Shown here in pieces: positions 34,367 to 44,045 of a DNA stretch of 64,000 bases. The notes beneath the pieces are model-generated. The model did not search any database. It was not told the DNA's origin and worked only from the letters and a program-made list of their open reading frames with translations. Both the position numbers and the translations under genes were made by a program. The stretch's first letter is position 1. Each line of letters starts with the position of its first letter. Source of the DNA: Pseudohongiella sp. (lineage in GTDB: Bacteria > Pseudomonadota > Gammaproteobacteria > Pseudomonadales > Pseudohongiellaceae); assembly GCA_030651695.1 (NCBI GenBank), contig JAUSCD010000033.1:1-64000 (forward strand). The letters are read 5' to 3'.

Positions 34367-36238
34367 CTACAAAGGCCACACCATTAATAACACCGGAACA
34401 CTGACCACCACCACGAGTATCTCCAGTGGCAAACCCAGGCGCCAATAGTCACCAAACTTGAGTCCGCCAGGACCCAGAATCAGCGTATTGTTCTGGTGCC
34501 CGATCGGTGTCAGGAACGCGCACGAGGCACCTATTGCAACCGCCATCAAAAACGAATCAGCATTTGCGTCCAACTGCGAAGCTATGCTGACAGCCAGCGG
34601 ACACATCACTGCCGCGGTGGCAGCGTTATTCATGAAATCCGACAGCGTCATGGTGACAACCAATACCAGCACCAATGCGACCACCGGATTACCTTGCGCC
34701 AGTGAGTCCAGCAGAACAGTGGCGAGAAGATCTGCTGTACCTGTCTCAGCCATTGCATGGGCGATGGGTAACAAAGCCCCCAACAATACAATCACCGGCC
34801 AGTCGACGGCCTGGTAAACCGAGCGCGGCGGGACGATACGAAGTGCCATGTATGCCAGTACCGCAGCCGCGAATGAGACCGCCACCGGCAGCACTGAAAA
34901 CGCTGTTAACAAAATGGCAATCAGAAATATTCCAACCGCAGCAAGGGCGTGACCTTTAACCGGTACGCGGATATCACGCTCTGCCAGCGGCACACAGTTG
35001 AAGTCGCTGGCGAATCCGGCAACTGACTCCGGCCTGCCCTGCATCAGCAGCACGTCGCCAGCCTGCACAGCAGTTGAGCGCAGGCGCCTGACTGTACGCC
35101 GGCCCTGCCGGGATATCGCCAACAGATTGATACCATAACGGGTCCGCACCTCCACATCAGTCGCTGTCCGCCCGTACAAAGCAGAGCCAGGCATCACTAC
35201 CAGCTCCTGTATAACCAGCTCCTCGTTTTTTTCCCGCGCTTTTTTCTTTTCAGTCTTACCTGCACCATTGTTATCGGCCGTGGCAATTTCCGCAGTCGTT
35301 GTGTCGGGCTGCGGAGCATCGTCATCAACATCCGTTTCTTTGGTGGCACGTACTTCTTCTTCCAGCTTCAGGCCCAGGCTGGTCAGCGCGGCACCTAACG
35401 ACTCGGGTTCGGCCTCAATCACGAGGATGTCGTCCTCGCGTAATATGCGTTGCGAGTACGGTGCGATCACACGCACGTCGCTGCGCACAAGACCTACAAT
35501 CTGTGCATCGGATTTTTCGAGTATCGCTTCCACTTCGCGCAACGTTTTATCAATAGCTTTGCTGCCGGCAACTAGACGTACTTCAGTCAGATAGGTGCCG
35601 GTATCAAAGCTGCCCGCATCTGCCTTGCCCCTGGCTGGCACAATTCGCCAGCCAATGATGCCAATAAACAGCACGCCGATGATGGTGACGCTGATTCCGA
35701 CCGGGGCAAAATCGAACATGGCAAAGTGGCCCATACCCTGCTCGGCCCGGAAACCCGACACAATCAGATTGGGAGGTGTGCCTATCAATGTTGTCATGCC
35801 GCCCAGAATCGAACCGAATGCCAGCGGCATCAGTACCCGTGCGGTGGGAATTTCCAGCCGCGCTGCGATCTGAATTGCAATTGGCATGAGCAGTGCCAGT
35901 GCGCCGACATTGTTCATGAATCCGGACAACAACGCGGCGAGTAGCGTGAGTGCAAATATACTTAAGGTAGGACCCGCGGACGCTGGCAGAACGCGTCGGG
36001 TGAAGGCATCAATGGCGCCGGTTTGCTGCAGGCCGGCACTGAGAACCAGCACGCACGCTACCGTAATGACCGCGGGGTGGCCAAAACCGACAAAAGCCTG
36101 ATCGGCCGACACCAGTCCTGTCAGCACCGCTGCCAGGAGGGCTGCGCCGGCCACCATATCATGGCGCCAGCGCCCCCAGATAAACATACCCATGCTCATT
36201 ACCAGAATGGCTAGTACCAATAACTGGTCTTGAGTCAT
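34367..36238 (-). CDS. SLC13/DASS-family permease with two RCK_C domains
   Basis: 623 residues from the ATG at 36238, after GGAGGCACC; an upstream ATG at 36295 is less well placed. Two blocks of helices carry the DASS re-entrant motif with SGFMNNVGALALLMP and SDFMNNAATAAVMCP (the cation/anion site NNA/NNVG), separated by a cytoplasmic insert holding two TrkA-C (RCK_C) domains (LREDDILVIEAEPESL and VQAGDVLLMQGRPESV) and a charged linker. The family imports sulfate, di- or tricarboxylates with sodium; the RCK_C type has been linked to sulfate and other anions. Substrate undetermined. Confidence 0.87.
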   Translation of the reverse strand: MTQDQLLVLAILVMSMGMFIWGRWRHDMVAGAALLAAVLTGLVSADQAFVGFGHPAVITVACVLVLSAGLQQTGAIDAFTRRVLPASAGPTLSIFALTLLAALLSGFMNNVGALALLMPIAIQIAARLEIPTARVLMPLAFGSILGGMTTLIGTPPNLIVSGFRAEQGMGHFAMFDFAPVGISVTIIGVLFIGIIGWRIVPARGKADAGSFDTGTYLTEVRLVAGSKAIDKTLREVEAILEKSDAQIVGLVRSDVRVIAPYSQRILREDDILVIEAEPESLGAALTSLGLKLEEEVRATKETDVDDDAPQPDTTTAEIATADNNGAGKTEKKKAREKNEELVIQELVVMPGSALYGRTATDVEVRTRYGINLLAISRQGRRTVRRLRSTAVQAGDVLLMQGRPESVAGFASDFNCVPLAERDIRVPVKGHALAAVGIFLIAILLTAFSVLPVAVSFAAAVLAYMALRIVPPRSVYQAVDWPVIVLLGALLPIAHAMAETGTADLLATVLLDSLAQGNPVVALVLVLVVTMTLSDFMNNAATAAVMCPLAVSIASQLDANADSFLMAVAIGASCAFLTPIGHQNNTLILGPGGLKFGDYWRLGLPLEILVVVVSVPVLLMVWPL

Positions 36239-36326
36239 GAACGGTGCCTCCGGCGTGAATCCTGCAACTACTGAATACTGATCCTTGCAGACCATTAGAC
36301 AACAGATCAGGGCTCACAGGAACCCA

Positions 36327-36995
36327 TCAGAAGCGTACGATAGCGCCCAGACGATAAACTATCGGGTTTACATCGATGCCGCTCGCTCTGAGCGTCGCAC
36401 CGTCTACACTAAATGATGCTGCGGTATCTGCCCAGCTGTAGCTAGCCTCTCCGAAGAAGCCAAGTCTCTCGCTGGACCAGATCTCCGCGCCCGCACCGGC
36501 TATAAAACCGGTTGAACGGTTCACTACCAGACCGATGTTATCGGTACCCAGACCCGTCTTCATCTCGGAGGTGGCACGCCCTTCCCGCGGATGCAGATGA
36601 ATCACACCAGCCTGAAAATAAGGCTTGAGCGCCATTTCTGTGGGGAAACGGTATTTGCCGGTTAAGGTAAACACCTCCAGTTCAAAACGACCTGCGTCAC
36701 CAATGCCAAGACCTGCCTCCCGCACTCTGTGTGTCAGGCCAAGATTGGCTGTTGCGCCGATAGAAAACTCGCTGTCAATATTGTATGACAAGCCAACAAA
36801 ATATCCGTTGTCACCATTTATGTCGGACACGCTGGTTGGCAGCGTGACGCCGTTCAAGGTCAGGTCATTGCTGTTGACGCTTGATGGTGCAACCTGAACC
36901 AACCCGCCGGACAGTTCCAGTTGTGCCAACGCGGGGGTACTCATAAATGTTGCCAGTATTACTGCAGAACCCAGTGTTTTAATAGTGGTATTCAT
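36327..36995 (-). CDS. OmpW-family outer-membrane protein
   Basis: 222 residues. The signal peptide ends TPALAQ, followed by a small beta-barrel with typical OmpW elements: VAPSSVNSNDLTLNG, GLSYNIDSEFSIGATANLGL, KPYFQAGVIHLH and the C-terminal YRLGAIVRF ending in Phe. OmpW forms an 8-stranded barrel with a hydrophobic channel for small apolar molecules. It lies divergent from the NIPSNAP gene. Confidence 0.9.
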   Translation of the reverse strand: MNTTIKTLGSAVILATFMSTPALAQLELSGGLVQVAPSSVNSNDLTLNGVTLPTSVSDINGDNGYFVGLSYNIDSEFSIGATANLGLTHRVREAGLGIGDAGRFELEVFTLTGKYRFPTEMALKPYFQAGVIHLHPREGRATSEMKTGLGTDNIGLVVNRSTGFIAGAGAEIWSSERLGFFGEASYSWADTAASFSVDGATLRASGIDVNPIVYRLGAIVRF

Positions 36996-37250
36996 CTGAC
37001 TCTCCTTTTGATTACTTCTTTGTGTACTGCCTGTTTACTTCAGAAAAAACGGCTAGTGGCCGCGGTCATTTACGGCCGTCGCTGCAAGGCAGATCATAAA
37101 CCCTCAGTCTCCCACTTGCGAGGCCAGCCGCCACGCAAGGCCAGCGGCTTGTCGTAAATCAAGGCTTCTGCTAGTCTGCCTGCAGATCAAAACGTCGCTA
37201 ACCGACTGCCATTAAACAATAATTAGGAAACCCTCTAAAAGGAGCACATC

Positions 37251-37673
37251 TTGAGAACTTTGATCAGAACATTAACGATCGCCTCGGTACTGTCATTGGG
37301 GCTGGGCATGATGCCCGCAAGTTTGCAGGCCCAGACTGACGGCCCGGTTTTTGAGCTGCGCACCTATAAATCCACTCCCGGAAATCTCGAAAAACTGTTG
37401 ACCCGTTTCCGCGACCACACCATGCGTATTTTCGAAAAACATGGCATGACCAATATTGGTTACTGGATTCCAACTGACGAAGTAGAAGCACAAGACACAC
37501 TGGTGTATCTGCTGAAACACGACAGCATGGAAGCTGCCACCGCATCGTGGCGCGCGTTTGCACAAGATCCTGAATGGCGCCAGGTGAATGACGATTCAAA
37601 TCGCGATGGCGCAATTCTGGATTCTGTAGTGCGTAAATATATGACGGCCACAGATTTCTCGCAGATGAAGTAG
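37251..37673 (+). CDS. NIPSNAP-family protein, exported
   Basis: 140 residues from TTG 37251, six bases after AAAAGGAG. The signal peptide ends ASLQAQ, unusual for the generally cytoplasmic NIPSNAP family. The body shows the dimeric ferredoxin-like pattern FELRTYKSTPGNLEKLLTRF, then HGMTNIGYWI and EAATASWRAFAQDPEWRQV. Function is unknown in bacteria. A short hairpin (37686-37701, CCGGGT-ACCA-ACCCGG) follows the stop and faces the convergent SLC13 gene. Confidence 0.85.
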   Translation: MRTLIRTLTIASVLSLGLGMMPASLQAQTDGPVFELRTYKSTPGNLEKLLTRFRDHTMRIFEKHGMTNIGYWIPTDEVEAQDTLVYLLKHDSMEAATASWRAFAQDPEWRQVNDDSNRDGAILDSVVRKYMTATDFSQMK

Positions 37674-37685
37674 GTGTTACAGAAG

Positions 37686-37701
37686 CCGGGTACCAACCCG
37701 G
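37686..37701. terminator. Hairpin between convergent NIPSNAP and SLC13 genes
   Basis: CCGGGT-ACCA-ACCCGG, a 6-bp G+C-rich stem 13 bp after the plus-strand stop and 6 bp after the minus-strand stop. There is no T run, so termination strength is uncertain. Confidence 0.4.
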
Positions 37702-37706
37702 TAATA

Positions 37707-40055
37707 CTAAAGAGGCCAGATGAACGGCATCAGGGCTGCACCCACTACGAATACCAGCAAGGTGAGCGGCAGCCCCAGTTTCAGGAAATCAACAAAGCGA
37801 TACGCCCCCGGCCCCATCACCAGAATATTGGCTGGATGGGCCACCGGGCTGGCAACGCTGGCTGAAGCGGCCAAAGCAATCGCCATCATCGCTGGATACG
37901 GTTGAACTTCCAGGCCCAGACTTAAAGCAATTCCAATCGGGGCCATCAACACCACCAGCACCACCACCGGAATAACCAGAGTTCCCAGTACACAAATAAA
38001 ATACAGCGCAGCAATACTTATCCACGGACTGTGCCCACCGGTAAACTGCAACAACAATCCCGACAGATAGTCCGCCGCTCCGGTGCCTTGCAGAGCAGCG
38101 CCTAGCGGCATCATACCGGCAAGCAATACAATGGAACGCCAGTGAATGGCTTTGTAGGCCTGCTCCATAGTCAGGCAGCGCCCCAATACCATCAACGTGG
38201 CACCTATCATGGCAGCCACATACACCGGCAACACTCCGCTCAGGGAAATCAACACCACAAGCGCCATACTCGCCAGTGCGATGGGTGCACGTGTACGATC
38301 CACTTCTGCGCTCGCAACCGGATTGAGGATTATCAGATCGCGATTATTGTTCAGATCCGCAAGCTGTTTGAGCGGCGCCACCAGTAGCAGAGCATCACCA
38401 CGTTGCAGCAGCATATCTTTCAGGCCGGAGCGATAAGGACGTCCGCCGCGCCACAAAGCCGCGACCTCCACCTGCCAGGCTTCGCGCAGTTTGAGATCGG
38501 ACACCGACTTGTTGTCTATCCATTTGTGCGGATGCATGATGGCTTCCACCATGCCGAGTTTGCCCTGCTCAAACACCTTCATGTAAGGCGTGGCGTCATC
38601 CAGAATTTTTAGCTGCTGCAACCCGCGCAGCATCTCGAAATCTTCAATTCGTCCCTGCACCAGCAATAAATCTGCACCCTTGATCTCCTGCTCCGGAGGC
38701 AGTGGCCGGATAAACTCCGAGTCGCGGAACATGGCCAACAGCCGCAAATCAAATGCATGCGACAACCGGGTTTCGGACACGCTGCGACCGATCAGTGCAG
38801 CTTCCTGAGGCACACGAAACACCAGCAGGCGTTCATCGAGCTGATAACGCGATTTGACCTGCTCTTTGTCGAGGCTGCGCCGTGATTCCAGTTCAAACCG
38901 TGTCTGCAGTGTTTTGACAGCTTTTTCGTCCGCCTGTACCAGAAGCTGATCGCCCGCTGCCAATGCATAATCTGCCAATCTGGTACGTTTTGCGATTTCC
39001 CCCTGACGAATAGCCAGTAACCAGCATTTTTGCGTTTCGTAAAAGTCCGCAGGATTAATGCGTTTGCCGATCAACGGGGATTTGTCACCCAACCTCAACT
39101 CGTACAAGCCGGCTTGTTCCAGGAGACGATCGTGTAATACCGGAGCCTCTCGCTCGATAGTCAGCTCACTCCAGAACCGCAGACCGCGAAACTGGTCCAG
39201 CAGCCCCTGCGCCAGCAGAATGTCACCAGCCTGCAGCCGCGTGGCTGATGATGGCAAGGCCTGCGTCTGTCCGTGCCGGCTCAGCGCAATAATCATCAGG
39301 CCGGCGGCAGCCGTGATACCGGTTTCACCCAGACTTTTATTAACCAGCAGAGAGTCTTCAGGTACCTGAACCGCAAAAATGCGCTCCTGCAAACTGTAGA
39401 GTTCCCGCAGGTCACGGCTGTCACCGGTCTCTGCTACCAGATCGCGGTTGGGTAGCAAGTGACGGCCAATCAGCGCAACAAATGCGGTACCCACCAGCAG
39501 CACCGGCACCGCAATCGGAGTGAAAGCAAAAAAGCTGAAACCTTCAAAGCCGGCTTCCTGCAGCGCAGTGCTGACCAGCAGGTTGGGCGGTGTGCCAATC
39601 AACGTCAGCGCACCACCGAGCAGACAACCGAACGTCATCGGCATCAACAGTCGGGATGCGGATACACCACTTTGCCGGGCAACACCCACCACGACCGGCA
39701 ACAACAGCGCGGCAACACCCACATTGTTCATAAAACCCGAAATAACACCTGCCAGCAGCATGAACGCCGCTACCAGCGCTGTCTCACTGTGTCCCGCCAC
39801 TTTTAATACTTTCTGTCCCAGCATGTCAGCCAGACCGGCACGGGTGAGACCATCACTGAGAATAAACATGGCCCAGATAGTGACTACGGCCGGATGGCTG
39901 AATCCGGAAATGGCCTGTTCAGGGCTGACCAGGCCAAAGATGGCGAGCAAGCACAGCACAATCAGCGCCACCACATCCATGCGCAGCCACTCGGTGGCGA
40001 AAACAATTACGGCACCCAGCAGGATCAGAAGAATCAGAATGATGTCGACACTCAT
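37707..40055 (-). CDS. SLC13-family permease with multiple RCK_C domains
   Basis: 782 residues from the ATG at 40055 (another ATG lies two codons upstream). Helical blocks with SGFMNNVGVAALLLP and the C-terminal VASPVAHPANILVMGPG flank a ~370-residue cytoplasmic insert with several TrkA-C (RCK_C) domains (AGDILLAQGLLDQFRGL, AGDQLLVQADEKAV, GADLLLVQGRIEDF and RGDALLLVAPLKQL). It resembles sodium/sulfate-type transporters with regulatory domains. The second block has AHPAN where the other SLC13 protein has GHQNN, so the ion site differs. It is the second such permease within 6 kb. Confidence 0.87.
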   Translation of the reverse strand: MSVDIILILLILLGAVIVFATEWLRMDVVALIVLCLLAIFGLVSPEQAISGFSHPAVVTIWAMFILSDGLTRAGLADMLGQKVLKVAGHSETALVAAFMLLAGVISGFMNNVGVAALLLPVVVGVARQSGVSASRLLMPMTFGCLLGGALTLIGTPPNLLVSTALQEAGFEGFSFFAFTPIAVPVLLVGTAFVALIGRHLLPNRDLVAETGDSRDLRELYSLQERIFAVQVPEDSLLVNKSLGETGITAAAGLMIIALSRHGQTQALPSSATRLQAGDILLAQGLLDQFRGLRFWSELTIEREAPVLHDRLLEQAGLYELRLGDKSPLIGKRINPADFYETQKCWLLAIRQGEIAKRTRLADYALAAGDQLLVQADEKAVKTLQTRFELESRRSLDKEQVKSRYQLDERLLVFRVPQEAALIGRSVSETRLSHAFDLRLLAMFRDSEFIRPLPPEQEIKGADLLLVQGRIEDFEMLRGLQQLKILDDATPYMKVFEQGKLGMVEAIMHPHKWIDNKSVSDLKLREAWQVEVAALWRGGRPYRSGLKDMLLQRGDALLLVAPLKQLADLNNNRDLIILNPVASAEVDRTRAPIALASMALVVLISLSGVLPVYVAAMIGATLMVLGRCLTMEQAYKAIHWRSIVLLAGMMPLGAALQGTGAADYLSGLLLQFTGGHSPWISIAALYFICVLGTLVIPVVVLVVLMAPIGIALSLGLEVQPYPAMMAIALAASASVASPVAHPANILVMGPGAYRFVDFLKLGLPLTLLVFVVGAALMPFIWPL

Positions 40056-40226
40056 AAGCATTGATAGTCCCAGATATGCAGGCAGCCAGCAAGCCGGCAA
40101 AATTGCTGCCAACGGTTCTGTTCATCACAGGCTTACAGTAGACTCCAGACCGCAGCGCTGCAATCGCCGAAAAACGCACCGGCAACAGGGCATGGACAAG
40201 AACATAACAGGACGGCATATCAAATA

Positions 40227-41456
40227 ATGCTGAATATCATCTGGCTGGGATTTTTTCTGCTCGGATTTCTCGCTGCACTGTGGCAGTGGCTTTCCGGAAG
40301 CAACCCCACGGTATTCAGTGAAGTGATGGCCGGCATGTTTAATATGGCCTCGCTGTCAGTTGAAATTGCCATTGGCCTGATCGGTTTGATGGCTCTGTGG
40401 CTCGGACTGTTCCGTATTGCTGAACACAGCGGACTGATTGGAGTTGTCTCGCGCGCCGTCACACCCCTGTTTACCCGGCTGATGCCGGAAGTGCCTGCCG
40501 GACACCCTGCGATGGGCTCCATCAGCATGAATCTGGCTGCCAATATGCTCGGGCTGGACAATGCAGCCACCCCCATGGGCCTGAAAGCCATGCAGGATCT
40601 GCAGAGTCTGAATCCCGATAAAGAGACGGCGTCCAACGCCCAGATATTGTTTCTGGTACTGAACACGTCGGCCGTCACGCTGCTGCCTGTCACGATATTT
40701 CTGTACCGCGCACAACAAGGCGCGCCTGAACCAGCCATCGTGTTTTTGCCCATCCTGATGGCAACCTGTGCGTCAACACTGGCGGGACTGCTGGCGGTGT
40801 CCTGGGTTCAGAAAATCAATCTGCTCGACCGTGTGATATTGGCCTGGGCTGCCGGTTTTGCCACTCTGATGGCTTTATTCCTGAGCTGGATTGTCAGTCT
40901 GCCCTCAGAACAGTTGTCTGATCGGTCAGCGTTGATAGGGAATCTGTTATTGCTGAGCACGGTCAGTCTGTTTTTGATTTCAGGCATACAGCGCAAGCTG
41001 GACTGCTACAGCGTTTTTATTGAGGGCGCCAAAGAAGGTTTTGAGGTTGCCGTGCGCCTGATCCCCTTCCTGCTGGCCATGTTGGTGGCGATCGGTGTGT
41101 TCCGCAGCAGCGGTTGTCTGGATCTGCTGCTGGCGGCAATCCGCTGGCTGGTGAGCGCATTGAATATTGACACCGGTTTTGTGGACGCACTGCCCACCGC
41201 ATTCATGAAACCCCTGAGCGGCAGTGGTGCACGCGCCATGCTGCTGGAAACCATGTCTGTGCACGGTGTGGACTCCTTTGCTGCCCGAACCGCCGCCACC
41301 ATTCAAGGCAGCACCGAAACCACGTTTTATGTACTGGCAGTCTACTTTGGCAGTGTGGGCATACGTAAAACCCGCCATGCAATCGGCTGCGGGCTGTTTG
41401 CAGATTTTGCCGGAGTTATCGCAGCCATCCTTGCAAGCTACTGGTTTTTCGGCTGA
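40227..41456 (+). CDS. Nucleoside-recognition-domain membrane protein (SpmA-SpmB fusion type)
   Basis: 409 residues. The N-terminal half matches SpmA (FRIAEHSGLIGVVSRAVTP, SISMNLAANMLGLDNAATP) and the C-terminal half matches SpmB (EGFEVAVRLIPFLLAMLVAI, GSTETTFYVLAVYFGSVGI), each a gate/nucleoside-recognition domain. In sporulating bacteria these are separate spore-maturation genes; in proteobacteria the fused form is widespread and of unknown transport role. It is divergent from the SLC13 gene by 171 bp. Confidence 0.88.
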   Translation: MLNIIWLGFFLLGFLAALWQWLSGSNPTVFSEVMAGMFNMASLSVEIAIGLIGLMALWLGLFRIAEHSGLIGVVSRAVTPLFTRLMPEVPAGHPAMGSISMNLAANMLGLDNAATPMGLKAMQDLQSLNPDKETASNAQILFLVLNTSAVTLLPVTIFLYRAQQGAPEPAIVFLPILMATCASTLAGLLAVSWVQKINLLDRVILAWAAGFATLMALFLSWIVSLPSEQLSDRSALIGNLLLLSTVSLFLISGIQRKLDCYSVFIEGAKEGFEVAVRLIPFLLAMLVAIGVFRSSGCLDLLLAAIRWLVSALNIDTGFVDALPTAFMKPLSGSGARAMLLETMSVHGVDSFAARTAATIQGSTETTFYVLAVYFGSVGIRKTRHAIGCGLFADFAGVIAAILASYWFFG

Positions 41457-41593
41457 GCAGGGGCTTCAGAGCGCACGATTGCGACCGATAAGCTATGTAC
41501 TGGGAAAATTCAGGGTCTATTTGAGCCTGAACGGTAATAATCAGGCGATTGCCCCGCTATAATCCGGCATTGGTCAAAAACAGGGATACAAAT

Positions 41594-42298
41594 ATGAATA
41601 AGAAACTGGCTTTCAGGTTTTCAACGGTAGCACTGACACTGGCTGCGCTGACTGCATGTCAGGGCGGCTACACTCCTCAGCCGCGCGCCACCATGTTCCC
41701 TGCCAGTAACCAGAACGTACTTCGGTCAGCCGGGCACTGGGATGTGCTGGCCGCCAACGAAGCTGACTCTGTGCGCAACGTAGTGCCAGCCGGTTCTTTG
41801 TTAGGTGTCCCAAATCCCAGCCCTGCACACAGCCCTTTTGAACAGGCCTATCGTAATATGCTGACCTCGCAACTGGTCGGCAACGGCGTGCAGGTTGCAC
41901 TGTCGCCGGCCAGCGCTGTATACCAGCTGGAGTACGATGTGCAGGTGGTCAAGCATACCGATCGTGATTCACTCTGGCCTCGTCCGGGCACAGCTACCGC
42001 GTTTTTTGCCATTGGCACGCTGGCAGCCAATGTCAGGCACTGGAGTGATCAGTCTCTGGCCATGATCCCCGCAGCCCTTGGTCTGGAGTATCTGACTCTG
42101 CTGTGGCGGGACACTGAAGGCTCGATCACTGAAGTTATTGTCAACAGTCGTGTGCATGATGGCGTTCGTCTGCTGGCGGCAAATTCAAACGTGTATTACT
42201 TCCGCGATGATGACCAGCACAACTTTACCGGTGGTGGTCGTGCGTTCCCGGTGGTGGCCCGCAGTGTGGAAACCAATGTCATCGGCGGAGGTCAATAA
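41594..42298 (+). CDS. Uncharacterised lipoprotein upstream of a FlgO-domain gene
   Basis: 234 residues from ATG 41594 after CAGGGATACAAAT. The lipobox is LTAC (around residue 22). The mature part has no recognised domain; one hydrophobic segment (TATAFFAIGTLAANV) and a beta-rich C-terminus are visible. It ends 2 bp before the FlgO-domain lipoprotein, so the two are an operon. The pairing of two outer-membrane-type lipoproteins recalls flgO-flgP, but this sequence does not look like FlgP. Confidence 0.65.
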   Translation: MNKKLAFRFSTVALTLAALTACQGGYTPQPRATMFPASNQNVLRSAGHWDVLAANEADSVRNVVPAGSLLGVPNPSPAHSPFEQAYRNMLTSQLVGNGVQVALSPASAVYQLEYDVQVVKHTDRDSLWPRPGTATAFFAIGTLAANVRHWSDQSLAMIPAALGLEYLTLLWRDTEGSITEVIVNSRVHDGVRLLAANSNVYYFRDDDQHNFTGGGRAFPVVARSVETNVIGGGQ

Positions 42299-42300
42299 GC

Positions 42301-42840
42301 ATGTCCAGACCTGCTGTGTTTAAAGCACTCGTGATCGCAATGCTTGCCCTGCTGCTCGCTGCATGCGCCTCCAACCGTATACCCGGCCCCAACAATCGCA
42401 TGATTGCGGCACACCACGATGCTGCCAAATACCTGATCCGCATGGCCGGCCCCGAGCTGCAGCCTAACAGCCGCATGATTGCAGCCAGCTTTGCTGATGT
42501 GAACAATCTGACCATGTCGTCAACATTTGGCCGTATGGCGTCACAGAACCTGGTGTCTTCCTTTGTTATCGAAGGTTACTCTTTTGTCGAAATGCTGATG
42601 CGCAGCAGCGTCTACATTGATGAGCGCCAGGGCGAATTTCTGCTGTCGCGTGAAGTCGCGGACATCAGCGCCCAGCACAATGCTCCGGTTGTACTGGTAG
42701 GGACCTACGCAGTTGCCGATGACAATGTGTTTGTCACCGCCAAGCTGATCCGCACCGCCGACAACGTGATTGTTGCCTCATACGACTATGCTGTGCCTTA
42801 CACGCGTGATATGCGCACGCTGGTGCGCCCGCAACGCTGA
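42301..42840 (+). CDS. FlgO-domain lipoprotein
   Basis: 179 residues. The lipobox is LLAAC (around residue 22). The FlgO-type domain runs from about residue 60: RMIAASFADVNNLTMSSTFG, RMASQNLVSSFVIEGYSFVE and a strand-rich end (PVVLVGTYAVADDNVFVTAKL). In Vibrio, FlgO is an outer-membrane lipoprotein needed for flagellar stability. No flagellar gene is found in this window, so a more general envelope role is likely. It forms an operon with the preceding lipoprotein. Confidence 0.8.
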   Translation: MSRPAVFKALVIAMLALLLAACASNRIPGPNNRMIAAHHDAAKYLIRMAGPELQPNSRMIAASFADVNNLTMSSTFGRMASQNLVSSFVIEGYSFVEMLMRSSVYIDERQGEFLLSREVADISAQHNAPVVLVGTYAVADDNVFVTAKLIRTADNVIVASYDYAVPYTRDMRTLVRPQR

Positions 42841-42931
42841 TCAGCTCATGAACTGGTGTGGCTGGCCGCAGGCGAATTGAGCTTTGCGGCCAAATATGCT
42901 TACATCTGCCGTCATGAAAAGATCAGACCCC

Positions 42932-43963
42932 ATGAAAACCAAACTCACATTATTTCTGGCCATCTGCCTGCTGCTGGTTTCATGCTCGGAAGAGCTGAGC
43001 AATACGCGACGCTATGTGCTGACCACGGCAACCACCGGCGGCGCCTACTATCCAATCGGTGTGGCCATTGCCACCATCACCAAATCCCAGCTCGGCCCGT
43101 CCCACGGCATCACGCTGTCAGCTATCAGCTCGGCGGGCTCACTTGAAAACATCAAACTTCTGCGCGACAACCAGGCTCAGTTCGCTTTGCTGCAAGGCCC
43201 GTTTGCAGCCTGGGGCTGGAATGGCGAAGGTCCTATCAGCCGTCCGCAGGAAGGGCTGCGCTCGGTAGCGGCGGTCTGGCAAAATGTTGAACACTTTGTT
43301 TTGATGACCAATCTTGCGCCCACCGGCACTATGCAGGATCTGGGCAACCTGAACGGTGCCCGCTACGTGCTGGGTGCTCGTAATTCCGGCGCCGAACAGA
43401 CCGGGCGTTATATTCTGGACGCCCTCGGCATCGATTATGAACGGAGTATGTCGCTGGCCTGGATGGGTTACGGCGGCGCCGCGAATGCCATACAGGACGG
43501 CAACGTGGTGGGTATGAATGTGCCAGCCGGAGCACCGGTCAGTGCCATCACGCAAGCCATGGCGCAGATGGGTGATCGCCTCACCCTGTTGCAGTTCACG
43601 CAGGAAGAACTCGACGCCATCAATGAAAAATACCCTTTGTGGGACTGGTACGAATTCCCGCCCGGCACTTACCCCAACCAGAATGAATTGGTGCGCACCA
43701 TCGCCAGTCCCAACGTACTGGCTGTGCGCTCTGATGTGCCTGAAGATGTGGTTTACGAAATTACCAAAACCATGTGGGAAAATCTGGCCGCCTTGCAGGA
43801 CATCCATGCCGCGACCAAGGATATGAAAATAGAACTGGCTGTCAGTGGACTGGGCGCGCCTTTGCATCCCGGCGCTGTGCGCTATTACCGCGAACGCGGT
43901 CTGAATATTCCTGAGCATCTTATTTTGCCGGGCGACGACAGACCTGTGGCAGCCGATCTCTGA
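42932..43963 (+). CDS. TAXI-family TRAP transporter solute-binding protein
   Basis: 343 residues from ATG 42932 (an ATG at 42884 is in frame but without support). It begins MKTKLTLFLAICLLLVSCSE, so cleavage at a lipobox (LVSC) is likely and the binding protein would be membrane-tethered. The TAXI pattern is clear: TATTGGAYYPIGVAIA, RDNQAQFALLQGP, RSVAAVWQNVEHFVLM, ARYVLGARNSGAEQTGRYIL and a late PLHPGAVRYYRERG. TAXI proteins bind glutamate-like or other carboxylates for sodium-driven uptake. It is followed by the fused TRAP permease gene. Confidence 0.9.
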   Translation: MKTKLTLFLAICLLLVSCSEELSNTRRYVLTTATTGGAYYPIGVAIATITKSQLGPSHGITLSAISSAGSLENIKLLRDNQAQFALLQGPFAAWGWNGEGPISRPQEGLRSVAAVWQNVEHFVLMTNLAPTGTMQDLGNLNGARYVLGARNSGAEQTGRYILDALGIDYERSMSLAWMGYGGAANAIQDGNVVGMNVPAGAPVSAITQAMAQMGDRLTLLQFTQEELDAINEKYPLWDWYEFPPGTYPNQNELVRTIASPNVLAVRSDVPEDVVYEITKTMWENLAALQDIHAATKDMKIELAVSGLGAPLHPGAVRYYRERGLNIPEHLILPGDDRPVAADL

Positions 43964-44045
43964 GAATTTTACTGAGTCACCCGATAAACCGGACTGCCCG
44001 TGTGACCCATGGGCAGCCATAAAAGAACAACAGCTGAGCCAGCGT

